Origin: Pseudoips prasinana
Taxonomy: Eukaryota; Arthropoda; Insecta; Lepidoptera; Nolidae
NCBI GenBank assembly: GCA_951640165.1
Contig: OX621244.1
Coordinates: 17,688,001 to 17,752,000 of the forward strand
Reading direction: 5' to 3'
DNA length: 64,000 nucleotides
The notes under the pieces: model-generated
What the model was told of the DNA's origin: nothing
Seen by the model: the letters and a program-made list of their open reading frames with translations, nothing else
The model's database searches: none
Made by a program: the position numbers and the translations under genes
In this document: positions 10,086 through 22,510 of the stretch, in pieces
How positions within the stretch are numbered: the first letter of the stretch is position 1
Layout: every line of letters begins with the position of its first letter

Positions 10086-10223
10086 AATATTTAATAACTA
10101 AATCTAGATAATGAGTGATAAAAATATAAAAAAAAACATAAATATTAAGAACAAAAATTAAAATATATAATGTGGTTAACTTATTTTTGAAACTAGCTAG
10201 GAACTCATAACTAAAAAGTACAA

Positions 10224-10665
10224 AATAAAAATATTATTTAATAAATAAAAAACCCAACTGCGTAAATAATGATCCAAACTACGTACATAGACAAAGAACT
10301 GAAAAGAAAAAAACAAGCACATAGATGGCTGGTGGTCTAAAATTATATAATGTACTATTGAATGAATACTATTGAAGCAAATAAAATATATTCTAATAAT
10401 GGAACATAACAACTGAACAGTCGGGATCCATTGACAAATTAGATTGGCTGTCGACTAATGGATCCCGGCTGTTCAGTTGTTATGTTCCATTATTAGAATA
10501 TATTTTATTTGCTTCAATAGTATTCATTCAATAGTACATTATATAATTTTAGACCACCAGCCATCTATGTGCTTGTTTTTTTCTTTTCAGTTCTTTGTCT
10601 ATGTACGTAGTTTGGATCATTATTTACGCAGTTGGGTTTTTTATTTATTAAATAATATTTTTATT
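10224..10665. repeat. Large near-perfect palindrome, 209-bp arms
   Basis: The arms 10224-10432 and 10457-10665 are inverted copies around a 24-base spacer. Both arms give the same conceptual translation when read outward from the centre, and I saw only one mismatch, at the inner end (gtcggg versus ccggct). The open frames in the arms are AT-rich chance frames, not genes. A foldback element, a recent inverted duplication or an assembly artefact could explain it. Confidence 0.9.
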
Positions 10666-10849
10666 ATTATTGTTATGGATCACGAGGGAGGACGGTTGTT
10701 TGAAAAGGTGTTAGGTATATCTTGGGCATTGTAAGCTTTCATTGGCTAAAGTGACAAAAAATATGGCCGTACGCTTGTTCGTTGACCTTTAAATTGGCTT
10801 ATATAAAAATGTCTATTGTCACTTAATACACGCATAAATTCATTCTAGT

Positions 10850-11545
10850 ATATAAAATGAAACAGAAATAGTGGACGTAATTTAAGGGACCATAAGGAGA
10901 CCCTAATACCTATCTATTATAAACACAAAACCCACCACACCGAAATATTATCATTTTATTTATCTGAATATTTAATTAATATAACATAAAATAAATAGAC
11001 AATTCTTTTTATCGATGTATCGTACCTCCCAATCAGGTGACTGTCGCAGAAACAAAAGTAGGTAGATTTCATTATTTAGGCTATAAATGATATGAAAAAC
11101 TTCCGTGACCTTATGCTTGCTTCCAGAAGGTTGGCTACAGGGTACAGTCCCTTCACGACGCACTCATAATCGGAAGACCTTAAAGTATTATGACCTACGA
11201 ATCATTCATTATTACAAAATTCACGTCGAAACTACTTCTGCACCAACACCAAATAAAAAAATAATAATAAGAACACTGAACGATATTTTTAAATTCGAAT
11301 ACGTATAAGCCCCGCTGCTTTTCTAAATATTTCAAAATTAGAATAGAATAGAACTTTATTAACCAAGAATTAACACGTTTGTACAGAGTTGTTATAATAA
11401 AGTAAACAAATTTTTATTGCCAATATAAATATGAAAATGCGAAACTAAATTAATTGAAAAATTTGTTAAAATTAAGTAACTTCATTCATCATCACTAAGA
11501 GAGAGCGTTTCTCATTATGATATATTGTAGCTACAGATCTCGATC
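10850..11545. other. AT-rich DNA, little recognised
   Basis: A gaatagaatagaactttatta stretch at about 11340 resembles the 3' end of a LINE in reverse orientation. Otherwise nothing is identified. Confidence 0.4.
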
Positions 11546-11549
11546 ACGA

Positions 11550-11762
11550 TATTTTTTTTAAAAGACAACGCCCGCATTAGTGAGACTAATCCCTGTGTCG
11601 CGGGTTACTTTACAAATATATAATAGACGGACACAAATTACACCCAGACTCAGAACAACTATTTACGCGTCACACAAATAGTTGTCCGGCGCGGGAATCG
11701 AACACGGGACACGAAGTGGCGAGGCGACTATCTTAGCAACTGCGCAACACGTGCAGTCAAAT
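11550..11762 (-). mobile_element. tRNA-derived SINE, family B
   Basis: The reverse complement carries the B box gggtt/gttcgattcccgcgccgg and the same body as 9728-9935. The A-rich end is at the left (ttttttttaaaag). Confidence 0.8.
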
Positions 11763-11764
11763 TA

Positions 11765-12284
11765 ATTAAAGACAAATCATTACCTTTTGGTTTACCCGGT
11801 GTTACAGCATCAATTGAACAGTCACTGTGATCACGGTTCATGGAATGATCCCACCTTTTCTCGACGTGATATTGTCACGTAAATAGCTAAGGGGAAAAAT
11901 AGTAAAACGTCGATATTTCCCAATATTTTCCCCACTAGCAATGCTCGTGTTGATATCAAACTACTAACATTTTACGTTGTCGAAGTCAGATTTGCTTACT
12001 TATTGCTTGCGAAGTAAAATTTTGCGTATTCCCGAAGAAAGTTATCTCCACGTGTATGCTTACTTATTATAAACATATCTCAAAAATAAACTTTACATAA
12101 ACATTTTCAATCACTGCTTGGAGAGGAAAAATTCTATTGAAGAGAGGAAAGGAATTCGGACTTCAGTTCGGAAATGTAACAAAATTCACTTGTTGCACTA
12201 GCAATAAAGACTTGTTGGTCGAATTTGAGCCATTTCAGTCACTAACTATAGCCTACTATCAAGAACAGGTTTTACTGCTTCTGC
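11765..12284. other. Unremarkable AT-rich DNA
   Basis: Only short chance open frames; no repeat family or gene recognised. Confidence 0.5.
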
Positions 12285-12553
12285 AGTCATCATATCAACC
12301 GAAAGACGTCCACTGCTGGACAAAGGCCTCTCCCAAGATCTCCACAGTTGCCGTTCTTGCGGAATCTACATCCAGTGACCCTCACAAGATCATCGGTCCA
12401 TCTTGTACAGGGCCTGCCCACTCTGCGTCTTCCGGTTTGTAGTCGCCACTCGGGAACCTTTCTGCCCCAGCAGCCGTCGGCTCTACGAGCTATCTGCCCT
12501 GCCCACTACCGCTTCAGCTTGACAATTTTTCGGGGTATGTCGGTGACTTCGTC
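12285..12553 (-). mobile_element. RTE 3' end fragment
   Basis: Starts with catcatatcaaccgaaagac and ccactgctggacaaaggcct. The minus-strand reading corresponds to the RTE ORF C-terminus (GRWGRKVLEWR-type block, degraded). It is 5' truncated after about 270 bp, the usual outcome of target-primed reverse transcription. Confidence 0.75.
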
Positions 12554-13424
12554 TGCAGTGTGTAATATAAAACCATGGAATCTTCGACTGGTTTGTAAAG
12601 GCACACTCATATTATACAAGGCAAAAAAGGCTAATTCACTTCTTGTAAAAGTTGACGAAGCCTAGCTCGCATGCCAAGCTAACCCTGCTTAACCGTTTCA
12701 TTTGTTAACAAAACCAATCTTGAATCCAACAACATCTTACAAGTAAAAGTCAACAAATATCAACTTACCTTTTGTTACAGTCAAAGTTAATAAAATTTAT
12801 CAAGCTTGTTCAAACAGTCAATAATATAGCATTATTAAAGTAAATCTATCCCAGCATTCGTTTTATAAAAAATAACAACACTCAGATCATGTTTTGTAAG
12901 AGTATTATTACTAAACCTATATTCTACGAAATTCTACGAAAAAGTCTAGCATTCATCAAAACGCAATCTGCGTTTAGTGATATCTAAATCAGCAAACCCA
13001 CGTGTGAATACTTATGCTTGGATTGATTAACTTTATAAATAAGAGCGAGATTTTGTAGCTAACATGTAGATTTTGCTTACTTTTATGTCATAAAAGTAAG
13101 CAAAATCTAGAGCTGACCTTATAAAAGCTGACACAAATCTAATCTCTAATCTCTTTATTCTAAATTCAAACGTTTGAAACGAGTTATGAATTTTATTAAC
13201 TTCGATCAAAAACTGTTAGCACCTCTATGAACTAGAACAGTAAAATTCAACCAAATTTACTGATCAATATGACAAAATTTTCTTGAATTTTAACAATATA
13301 ATCTTAACTATATATAATATAATCTAACGTTTTGCTCCGGTCTGAATGTCATCTTAGTCATCCAGATCACATACACATGTATAATAGTCCCACAAAAGCT
13401 AGCAAAATTCGGCTCACGTTTCAT
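12554..13424. other. AT-rich DNA with a perfect hairpin
   Basis: No gene recognised. A hairpin at 13067-13109 is listed separately. Confidence 0.5.
13067..13109. repeat. Perfect hairpin, 21-bp arms
   Basis: The arms 13067-13087 and 13089-13109 (tagattttgcttacttttat...) are exact reverse complements around one base. Confidence 0.9.
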
Positions 13425-13690
13425 CCAGAGTGTAGTCAAGATGACTGTTTTTTTGCTTAGAAGTAGCATATTGAATTGTAGCGAGGTCCTGGGTTCTAAC
13501 GAATTTGAGTTGGGCTAAAAAGTACACACCCATGCCTTGAGAAGCACGTAAATCTGTCCTGTACTTGATCCGTCCCCGGTCGTGCCCGATTGTCGTCCCA
13601 TTGAGTTGTGAGAGTGAGGTAACAAATGGAGCACATGTGTTTACGCACTCACATGAGCGTAGCTATAATACATTCAGTTAAATTTTAACC
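13425..13690 (+). repeat. Probable SINE fragment, third type
   Basis: Has a B-box-like gcgaggtcctgggttctaac, then ccccggtcgtgcccgattgt, gtcccattgagttgtgagag and a cacatgtgtttacgcactca stretch, in an order I know from interspersed lepidopteran repeats. Ends are approximate. Confidence 0.5.
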
Positions 13691-14462
13691 AGTCGCTTAC
13701 AGTTATTCTAGGTGGTTTTCATTACTTCACCGGGTAATAAAGCCATCGTCTATGAGTAAATGCGGCACAATTACACAGTATACTTAGATGGTCACTAAAA
13801 TTCAACGTTCGATCAAGATATTTTTTGCTTACCTCTCCTTAGACCTAGGTTCGTCAAACATTTGGACTGGATTGATTGATAGAGGGAGGAAGGTTTCTCA
13901 AGTTTTTTTGTCATACTATATCTGTACTGCTGGTCCTTTTATTACATTATCATAAAGACATTCTCAAAATGTTACATAAGTAAATAACGACTAAAAGAAA
14001 AAATACAAATGTTCAAAATATTTACATTTAATAGCAAAAAATACCAACAATCTTACAACTAATAAGTCATGTTAAACATTGGCCTATATTTGTTACATGG
14101 TTAATTAATATTAGCCCTGTATAACTTAACATTCTTAAACATTTACTTAAAACTAATTTCTTTTTGAAAAATATATGAATCGATAATAACTTACATAACC
14201 TATCGTCAACCCAAGTATCAGGAGTCTCAAGACCTGAAATATTTTCTTAGATGTTGTTTTCGTCCCGCCTCCATTGTGTACCTTGAAGTCTCTTACTTAT
14301 TTCATAAGTATGTAAGTAATAACCATAGATAACATTTGAACTACTTCTTAAATTATACTTTTTGTAATTAACTATGATTTATTTACATTGATTACATTTA
14401 AGCATTTTAAACATGCTAAACTGAAAACAAGTTTCAGACATCCTTAAAATAAAATCTATAAA
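13691..14462. other. AT-rich DNA, nothing recognised
   Basis: No coding or repeat signal identified. Confidence 0.5.
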
Positions 14463-14545
14463 TTTAAGTGCGGGTGGGAATCAAACCCACAAATGTGCGT
14501 TAACCGCTCCGCCAGTGTTCTCAGCACCGTGGTTCTCAGACTCAA
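14463..14545 (-). repeat. SINE head fragment
   Basis: The reverse complement has a tRNA-like B box gggtttgattcccacccgca preceded by cggagcggttaacgcac. Only the head is present. Confidence 0.5.
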
Positions 14546-14869
14546 ATTTATACAATCTATTCGATATTTCTTAACTTTTAACTTTAATTAGGACGCTATT
14601 AGATCTTGTATTTTTATTTAATTTACTTTAACATAATAAGTCCTTTCTGTCATTGCCATTTTAGTAAGAATGAGGTGCTAATGCTCGGAATACGGCTAAT
14701 CATTTCGCAGTTAACTCACAGAACTTTAGGCATACTGAAAATACATTCCGAATGCTCTTTGACAAAACCAGTAAGAGATAAGAGTAACGCTGGATCAAGA
14801 CTGTTTGAATGTAATGTCCCTCTTAATTTGTCTCATTGTCATGATGGCAATGTGTAAAATACTCATACT

Positions 14870-15075
14870 ATTTTTTTTTATGTCAGAGGGCGACAAACGC
14901 GTAAGTGGGTCACCTGATGGTAAGTGATCACCGCCGCCCATGGACAGTCGCAACACCACAGGAGTCGCGGGTGCGTTGCCGGCCTTTAAAAGTCAGCAAA
15001 CAAGTCTTGCTGACCCTTCCCCCCACCCCAATGAGCTCTGGAGACCTTACTCACACTCGAAACACAACATTAAAA
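14870..15075 (-). repeat. Lepidopteran retroelement tail, 'ggtcacctgatggtaagtga' type
   Basis: Contains gggtcacctgatggtaagtg, atcaccgccgcccatggaca and ggtgcgttgccggcctttaa, a block common at the 3' ends of lepidopteran retroelements. A T tract precedes it at 14871. A related tail lies at 53540-53632 in the opposite sense. Confidence 0.55.
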
Positions 15076-15129
15076 TTATTATTAAAAAAGCTATGTTTTT
15101 TTATATAATTGTGATACGGAGTTAACCCT

Positions 15130-15289
15130 TCATAGTTCAGATTCAGATTGAAGTTTCAAGAAATTGATACTATTATAGAGTAAGTAATCTGCGGCTGCAG
15201 CGATTTTAATAAAATTTGGTATGGAGTTAGCTGACACCCTGGATTAACACATAGGCTATAACGCGGGTAAAACCGCGGGGCTCAACTAG
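15130..15289 (+). mobile_element. Helitron-like 3' fragment
   Basis: Ends aacgcgggtaaaaccgcggg followed by gctcaaCTAG, the 3' hairpin-plus-CTAG signature shared with the copies at 1360 and 41133. The 5' end is not identifiable. Confidence 0.5.
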
Positions 15290-15419
15290 AATTACATATC
15301 TTTGGAATCGGCCGTCCGTCGTACCGTGACAACAAAAATGGCATGTCAAAAACTCAATAGAAATCCTTTTTGATCGACCGATATGATTTAGAAATTTATT
15401 TTTTATTTATTTTAATTAG

Positions 15420-15570
15420 GCAAACAATGGAAAACGTTAATACCGCTACTATGACGCTTGTAAAACGGATGGTATCAGCCATGTGTTAATGATCCTTCCC
15501 TCGCCCGATAAGCTCTGGCGAGCTTACTCACATCCAGGACCATATAACAGTGCTATTAACTGTAGTGAAT
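15420..15570. repeat. Second copy of retroelement tail (degraded)
   Basis: ccttccctcgcccgataagc tctggcgagcttactcacat resembles the ccaatgagctctggagacct tactcacac block at 15030-15060. Confidence 0.4.
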
Positions 15571-15684
15571 TATGTAACATGGAGGTACTTCCTCGGCCGA
15601 GTTGCTCATAAAGCAAAAATACGCTTTCCTCACCTAAAGGTGGCTTTAGTGCTACTACCGGTATAATACTTTATTTTATATTTT

Positions 15685-15860
15685 TATCTACAGCGAGGTT
15701 AAGCAACCAGTCACGCGGTAAGCCATAGTGGTTTAATTTCTGAGCGTGTCCGTGCATCGGAGGGCACCTTAAGCCGTTGTTCCCGGATTTAGCTAATTAA
15801 TAGACAAAAGTCTTTAAATCATGGCAGAGGCCTACTGAGTGGCTTGAATAACTGACATTA
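15685..15860 (+). repeat. Interspersed repeat fragment
   Basis: Contains tgagcgtgtccgtgcatcgg and gcaccttaagccgttgttcc, motifs of a widespread lepidopteran retroelement tail. The family was not assigned. Confidence 0.4.
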
Positions 15861-16287
15861 GGGTAATTACGGCCCATATAATACGTATAATAAGTATGTT
15901 TGAGTAAAGGTATATTGAATAACAAAAACTTCTTGATCGCGTTCTTTTTGCTTTGATGCTTAAGTACTTTCCACTAATTAATCTTTGCGGATTATGATTA
16001 ATACTAACTAAGCGTATGACTACACAGATCTTGAGCGAATTAAAAATTCTCCTAAATTTACTATTTGCGGTAATTACATGTATCACACTGAGATGAACTA
16101 AGTTAAAAAAGCTGAGCCTACTTTATTCTAAGGAAGTCAACAATGATTTTATTAAGGATTTACTTATATGGTCGATTTACATATGCCACCATAATTATGT
16201 GTTTTTCTAGCAAAAATAAATAAAGTTGTTTTTGAAACGTTAATTTTTTTGCCTGTTCCAAATCTTTCTTACGTACAGAGCTTTCTT
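15861..16287. other. AT-rich DNA, nothing recognised
   Basis: Short chance frames only. Confidence 0.5.
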
Positions 16288-16442
16288 ACGTGCCAGCAAA
16301 TCCAGCTACCCCAATCTGTCAAGTTTCTTTTATAGATTTTCAACTTTATCGCATAAACATAAGGTTCACTTTCAATTGGGGCAATGACATTTTGTCATCA
16401 TCAATCATTGACAGATTAGGGTAGCTTGATGTGCTGGCGTCT
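16288..16442. mobile_element. MITE 'gccagca' family, copy 1
   Basis: The ends form imperfect inverted repeats: tgccagcaaatccagctacc at the left and ggtagcttgatgtgctggcg at the right. The core is tagattttcaactttatcgc ataaacataaggttcacttt. Relatives are at 20012-20114 and 50675-50807. It is short, has no ORF, and the target duplication is unclear. Confidence 0.7.
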
Positions 16443-17112
16443 GTACTCATCGGTACAGCAATTGACGGACTGCTTTGGTTTTTGCGCACGCTTTGTTCGT
16501 GTGATTTTGTTTTTTATTGACAATGAATAAACCGGTTCTTGCGTCTTACTTTACAATTTTGTTTTAACTATGGCGTTGAGGAAAACTTTGGTCCGTGTAA
16601 TATTATAACTACTGAATAATTGTGTTCCAAATCGGCCGGCTTTGAGTGAGGTTAGTAATTATAGTTACGCCTCAGTTGCTAGTTTGCTAGTATTTAAGGT
16701 GAGGTTGAGATGTGTCACTTCAATTAACAAATTTGCTTGTTAATGGCAGTTACGAACTCGGCTCTACCCTCCTTATATTTACTTAACAGAACAAAGCTGA
16801 TAAATAAAGTTAACTTAATTTAAAACCGCTTTTACATCCGGGTTCAGATGTTGACGGGGGCATTGACAGATTATTGATAGATCTGTAACAAAATGAATGG
16901 TTACTTATGTAAGAGGAAAATTACTTTTTATGACCGTTAATGGCCTAACCTAAATCGCGCTTATTGGTTAATCCATGTTTTAGCTCAATAAGAAAGCAAT
17001 GTTACTGTGCTCCACTTTAATTAATAATGGATGTATTGTAGGTAGTCTTATAGCTTCATTACTGTCGTCTGTCATTTCGTTAGCTAATAACATGACATGA
17101 CAATTTGCATTA
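16443..17112. other. AT-rich DNA, nothing recognised
   Basis: No gene or repeat identified. Confidence 0.5.
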
Positions 17113-17226
17113 GGAAAATAGATCCGTATATCGCGGGGGATTTAACAAACACATCGACGCTCAGTACAAATATATAGGGGTCACACAAATAGTAGCGACC
17201 ACCTTAATTACTGCGCCACACTTTAA
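17113..17226 (-). repeat. Degraded family B SINE
   Basis: ggggtcacacaaatagtagc and ctgcgccacac match family B, but the B box is lost. Confidence 0.5.
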
Positions 17227-18474
17227 AGCATTTTTATTTTTGTTTTTTGAAGCATGCAGCTTCATTGGATAATATTTTTTATTGTTTATCAGTTTCTCAG
17301 ATATATTGGCATATTGTTTTGCATATTCTTGAAAAGTCGTGTTATGATTATAAGATTTTTCCTCATAATTTCTATAATTGATTCCGACTTTTATAGATTT
17401 CTGGAGTTGCACAATTACTGAATATCTGATATTCAGTCACTTAAAGACAGTTGTTGTTATGCAGAATTCATCATTAATCGAGTTGAATACATAGTTGCAC
17501 AAGTGATCAAGATAGTATCATGTTATGGCAGCCATGCTAGTTGTTTTAGTATGCTACATTAAAAATATTTTAAATGGCGTTTACCATAGTATATAACTTA
17601 TATGTTTTGTTTGAATTTTTGGAGAATTGAAATAACTAACCAACTGCTGTATGAGCTTCGGAATTGTATTGATTATTGATTTAAATAAAGGTTTATCTAT
17701 GCTAAATATTTTATCAATACCTGTAGCACTCTAAAATTGTGATATAAATAAATAAAATTTACATTTTAAATTAAAGGATTTAAACAAAATTAAAAAAAAA
17801 TTCAATCTAGTCCTACGACGATGTTGGTGTTTTACAAATAACCCCGTTTATCTGTCACAACCGTATAATGTTTTCATCATCATGCATCAACATCTAGGTG
17901 CATGAAAGTAATTATGCCGCTGTGACACACTGTCAGTCCTATCAGGGTTATTTTTTACCATTTTGATGCAATACCCTAAGAAGACATAATTAGCATATTC
18001 TATTAGTTTCGTCTATGATTCGGAATGGGTCAGTGTGGAATTCCAAATCATATATTTACTATTTAGTTACACAAAATTATTTAGTTTCGAGTGAAATAAA
18101 AAAAAATAGTAATGGTCAGGGCTATAATAACTAGTAAAAATGTTTCATATTTAAAAACTCTGGTTTATAACTAAGTAGAGTCCGTCTCCAGAATAGTTGT
18201 TCAGGACAGTTATGAAACAGAAAAAAAATTATACATATTTTAGTTAGGGAAAATATTCACCCTTCATCTAAGCCATGAAATATTCATTGACCTAAAGTCT
18301 TGCTCAAAATTTCTTAACTACGCTAATGACAGAGTTGGTAGACGCAATTAGTTATTTACGCTTCTAAATTTAGTAATCGTATTTGGGTAACTGTTTTGGA
18401 CAGTATTCATAACGTAACCTATATATAAAATTAGCGAGTATTGGAGTGTATCTGAACACATATATGAGGGCTTA
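17227..18474. other. AT-rich intergenic DNA
   Basis: Contains short chance frames on both strands and A/T tracts; nothing recognised. Confidence 0.5.
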
Positions 18475-18725
18475 TTAATAATAATAATAATGTCCTGGGG
18501 CATTAGTCACACACGGCTATCTGATTTTAAACTAAGCAGAGCTTGTACTATTGAAACTAGTTAACTGATATATGTATTACATAATATACAATACATAAAT
18601 AAAGATAATTACATCCAGACTCAGGACAAACAGCCCGTTCATGCACACAAATATCTGTCTTGGGTGGGAATCGAACCCATGACCTACGGCGTGAAAGGCA
18701 AGCATTTACCAACCACGCCAATATT
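18475..18725 (-). mobile_element. tRNA-derived SINE, family A
   Basis: The reverse complement starts ggcgtggttggtaaatgctt, has the B box gggttcgattcccaccc, the body caagctctgcttagttt, and an (att)n tail at the left end. Confidence 0.8.
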
Positions 18726-20011
18726 TACTAAAAAAATGAGTTCATTAGACTACTGCTACTTCTATTTGGTGTTTATATGGGTGTTTAAAACTGCCTTGAT
18801 ATTCCGTTAAGCGGTGTTATACATTACAATATGAATGAAACAATAGAATTAATACGTAGGTATATGATATTTGATACCCGTCATTTGACATACTATAAGT
18901 ATGCCATATGAAACGGAATAAAGGGATAGTTTAGACATCATTGAAATGACACAAAAAGGAGATTGCTTCATACAAAGATAAATTAAAGTACAAGTAGTAA
19001 GTAATAATGCTATTATTATTATGGTTAATTTTGTAATAATGAGATTAAGTTTATTTCAATGAGCAGATTATAGTATTACAAAGATCGTTAGACAAGTCGA
19101 TACAATGCCAAAAGCTCTAAACCAAGAGTTTTATGAACCTAAGCTACATCGCAACGGTTAAAATGTCAGAGAGCTATATGGACAAAACGATTCGTAAAGG
19201 ATTTTTAGAAACACTACATTATTCAGACTACACTTTTTCCATTTTTGCTCTCCTATAAAATGAGAATTGGTCTGTAAAGTTGATACGATTGCTGTTGCCA
19301 ACCAACATGTGTAATAATCATTCGTAGTTTGAATTTATAAACCGAGCAAAATTCGTTTATCTGGGACCGGTGAAATGACATACATATTACGTACATGCCG
19401 TGGCCGCTAATACCGCGCTCCAGTGCCGGTAACAAGTTATTTCCGTTTCCACGCTCACTAGACAGCTTGAACTTGAAATTATTGCCTCACTTTTACACGT
19501 TGCTACTTGCAGATCATTAATCGTCACACCGATAAACTTTACTATGTTGACTTTTTTATTTATTTTAAACAATGTTGTGGACTTGTTAGCATTTCACTAT
19601 CTGAACATCTACACGCCGATAAGAATTTTAATTAATTAAACGGAGTGCCTGCGACTAATAAATAGGAGTTCCTCGGATATGGCAATGTTTGAAACGGTTT
19701 TGCTCCGTTTCCAAATAACAGGTTTTATTTTTAAATAGAATTCTAAATTTAATATTTTAATTTAATTAACTAGCTTGTATGACTAAATATAATAGTTTTA
19801 TAGGTCAGGTCATGTATATGGGTGGTAATTTTCCATATTATTAAGTTAGTATAATAAGCGGCACGGGTCAACGTAATAGGTATTTTAGGTGCAATGTTAA
19901 ATGCTCTGGCATCGGACTTACAGTCGATACACATAGTATATTGTACTCATAAAGTCCAATGCTAGACGACTATTGACTATCAAACCGATTCCCGCGCATC
20001 TCCTATTGTAC
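18726..20011. other. AT-rich intergenic DNA
   Basis: No gene or repeat recognised. Confidence 0.5.
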
Positions 20012-20114
20012 AGACGCCAGCACATCCAGCTAACCCAATTTATCAAATATATAATTTTTAATAGATTTAATAGATTTTCAACTTTATCAAATAAGCATAA
20101 GGTTCACTTTCAGG
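20012..20114 (+). mobile_element. MITE 'gccagca' family, truncated copy 2
   Basis: Begins agacgccagcacatccagct and continues through tagattttcaactttatcaa ataagcataaggttcacttt, where similarity stops; the right inverted end is missing. Confidence 0.7.
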
Positions 20115-22098
20115 TATGCTCACGACTCGAGCCGCATAATATAATAATGGGGCATGTCAAAACCCTTCGATGTCTAGTGCCCGATGGTAAAATAAGCAGA
20201 TTGGAGGTCGACTAGATCTTAAAGGGTTAATTAAATGCCAAGTTCCGTTAAAAGTCTGACCGACTGCCTATCGGTATCGTTTAATAGCTTAACAAGTTTT
20301 CTTTTTGAAACCTATACCGTTGCAAACGACATTACTATATGCTGTCGTTTCATTAATTTCTTATCTAGATTTTATGGAAAATTATACATTTTTAGATCAT
20401 GAAAATGTGCTCAAATACTAAAAAAGAGAGTGTTTTAGAGTATTCGGTTCTGTGGTAAGTCACAGTTCTAACCTGATCATAAAAATAATTTGCAGATGGC
20501 ATATTAAGAATTTATCTAGCTTACATACATTTGTTTACTTAACCACCCGCGCATAGCTATTAGTTAACCTACATATTATTACACCTTACCTACATATAAG
20601 TAAACAAAAGTCCGTAGGTACATACGTACACCTACAACCATTCTTATAACATTAGATATAGAGTATAAAGTCACTTAGTTGTTAATATCCGAAGTAAGCC
20701 GGGATTCTAAATATCTAAGCCGCAGTGAGGAGCGGGCGAGAAAGCGGGAAGGCGGTCACAAAATGAATGCAGAAAACACATGATATAACATTTTTCTTTT
20801 ATATATACTAATTACATTACGACATAATTACATTTACGACTAACGCACGGCTTTTTTACATATAGAAAACTTACAAAACAAGTCAAGAGATTGTATTTTG
20901 GTGTATTTAGAAGCCACTGTTAACGTGTTTTAAATTATTTTGTGGAGGTTTAATTTTCCTATAGAATGAGGTTCTAAATTAGAAAAAGTGGAACAAAAGA
21001 ACAACAACCGGCGACCGAATAAACTAACTTCCGCGTTGTTGTTTGAATATTGTTGTCCTTATCAGCAGGTTACATATAATGTAACTTGTTTTCTCCTGAA
21101 TGATATCTCAATGTATTTTGTTTACGTATAGTATTCGTTAAAAAAATATCAATCTAACCTTTTGACACTGGTTAATACAATAAAAAATATTTATTAATTA
21201 AATGGTAAAAACTGTTTATTATCAAAATATGTTTGAAATTAAGTAGCCGCAATGCCAACATTTTGTGCTGGATCGAAATTGATAAACAGAGCCAATTTCA
21301 ACATAGCAATTCATTCTGCTTTTCGTTGATGGTACAACCGTTTTAACTAAAAAAAGAGATTGACTAGTTGACCAAGCAAATTGCGGTCAAAGTAACAAAA
21401 TAAAACTTTATTGACATTATAAATTAATTGTTATTATTATTGTATTAATTAATGAAATCCTTAAAATATGGCCAAAAATCTATTTTAGTAACACATGGCA
21501 TAAATTTATTGGGAGTCATTGACAAATTGTGAAAACAATCAATTCATATTTGGAATATAATTTCATATTAAAGAATAATATATTATTAAATAAATAAATA
21601 ACGGCTTTAATGGTGTACCAAAGCCATGTATGCTCTGTTTTAAGATATGGGAAAAGTTAACCAACGAGCGCAAAAAAATATTAGATAAATATTTAAAAGC
21701 TGCAATATTCAATACATTTTAAAATAGAAAGTCTCCCCTAAGAAAACGGTAAATAAAGCGTTAGTGGTACCGCGGAATGGACTTAAACTGTATGACTAAA
21801 ACTGTTATATAACGGTGGTGTCAATATTTAATAAGCTACTGGAACAATTTATGAAACTAAGTGATTTAGAATTCAATAAAAAATATAATTGGCTATGTGA
21901 CTGATGTTTTACTTGGTTGACGTCTACCTTAACTTTAAAGTTTAACAACTTTTAACTGTACTTTTAACTTCTGACTGGAATTATTTGATTTGATTTGTGA
22001 ATTATTTTGTATGAATTCACTTATGGGGCATTTAATATTATAAAACTTAACTTAATAACATTATTTAATCAGGGTGCGAATGAGGATGTTAAATTCGA
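20115..22098. other. AT-rich intergenic DNA
   Basis: A short GC-richer patch (gccgcagtgaggagcgggcg) sits at 20719. No gene, RNA or repeat was recognised. Confidence 0.5.
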
Positions 22099-22510
22099 CT
22101 GGCCTGTTGGTCTCCTGGTAAATGAACATGACTGCTAAGCCAGAGGTCATGGGTTCGATCCCCGATGAGTACGATTATTTGTTCAGTGTCTGGATGTAGT
22201 TTTTTTTAAAGGCAATGCCCGCACTAGGAAATCTAATCCCTGCGTCGCGTGGTACTTTACAAACATACATACAATAGACGGACACAAATTACATTCAAAC
22301 TCAGAACAACTATTTATGGGTCACACAAATAGTTGTCCCGCGCGGAACTCGAACTGTCTGTCAGTCAGTCAGTCAGTCTCAGTCTGTCTTAGCCGCTGCG
22401 CCACATGCATAGCATAATATGTATGTATTTAAAAAGATATAAGTATGTTTTTTAGTTGTCTGGTTGCTCTAGTCCAAGCTCTGCTTAGTTTGGGATCAGA
22501 TGGCAGTGAG
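22099..22510 (+). mobile_element. Family A SINE split by a family B SINE
   Basis: The left half carries ggcctgttggtctcctggta and the B box gggttcgatccccgatgag. The right half resumes at about 22412 and ends with ccaagctctgcttagtttgg. The 210-bp interruption is the SINE listed next. Confidence 0.75.
22201..22411 (-). mobile_element. Family B SINE nested in family A
   Basis: The A-rich end is at the left (tttttttta aaggcaatgc), and the body acacaaatagttgtcccgcg matches the other copies. Its tRNA-like head contains an expanded (cagt)n run at 22362-22385 that replaces the usual sequence. Confidence 0.75.

Noticed and set aside
10197..10734. Two identical open frames on opposite strands
   Set aside because: They exist because the palindrome has identical arms; composition is AT-driven and there is no motif.
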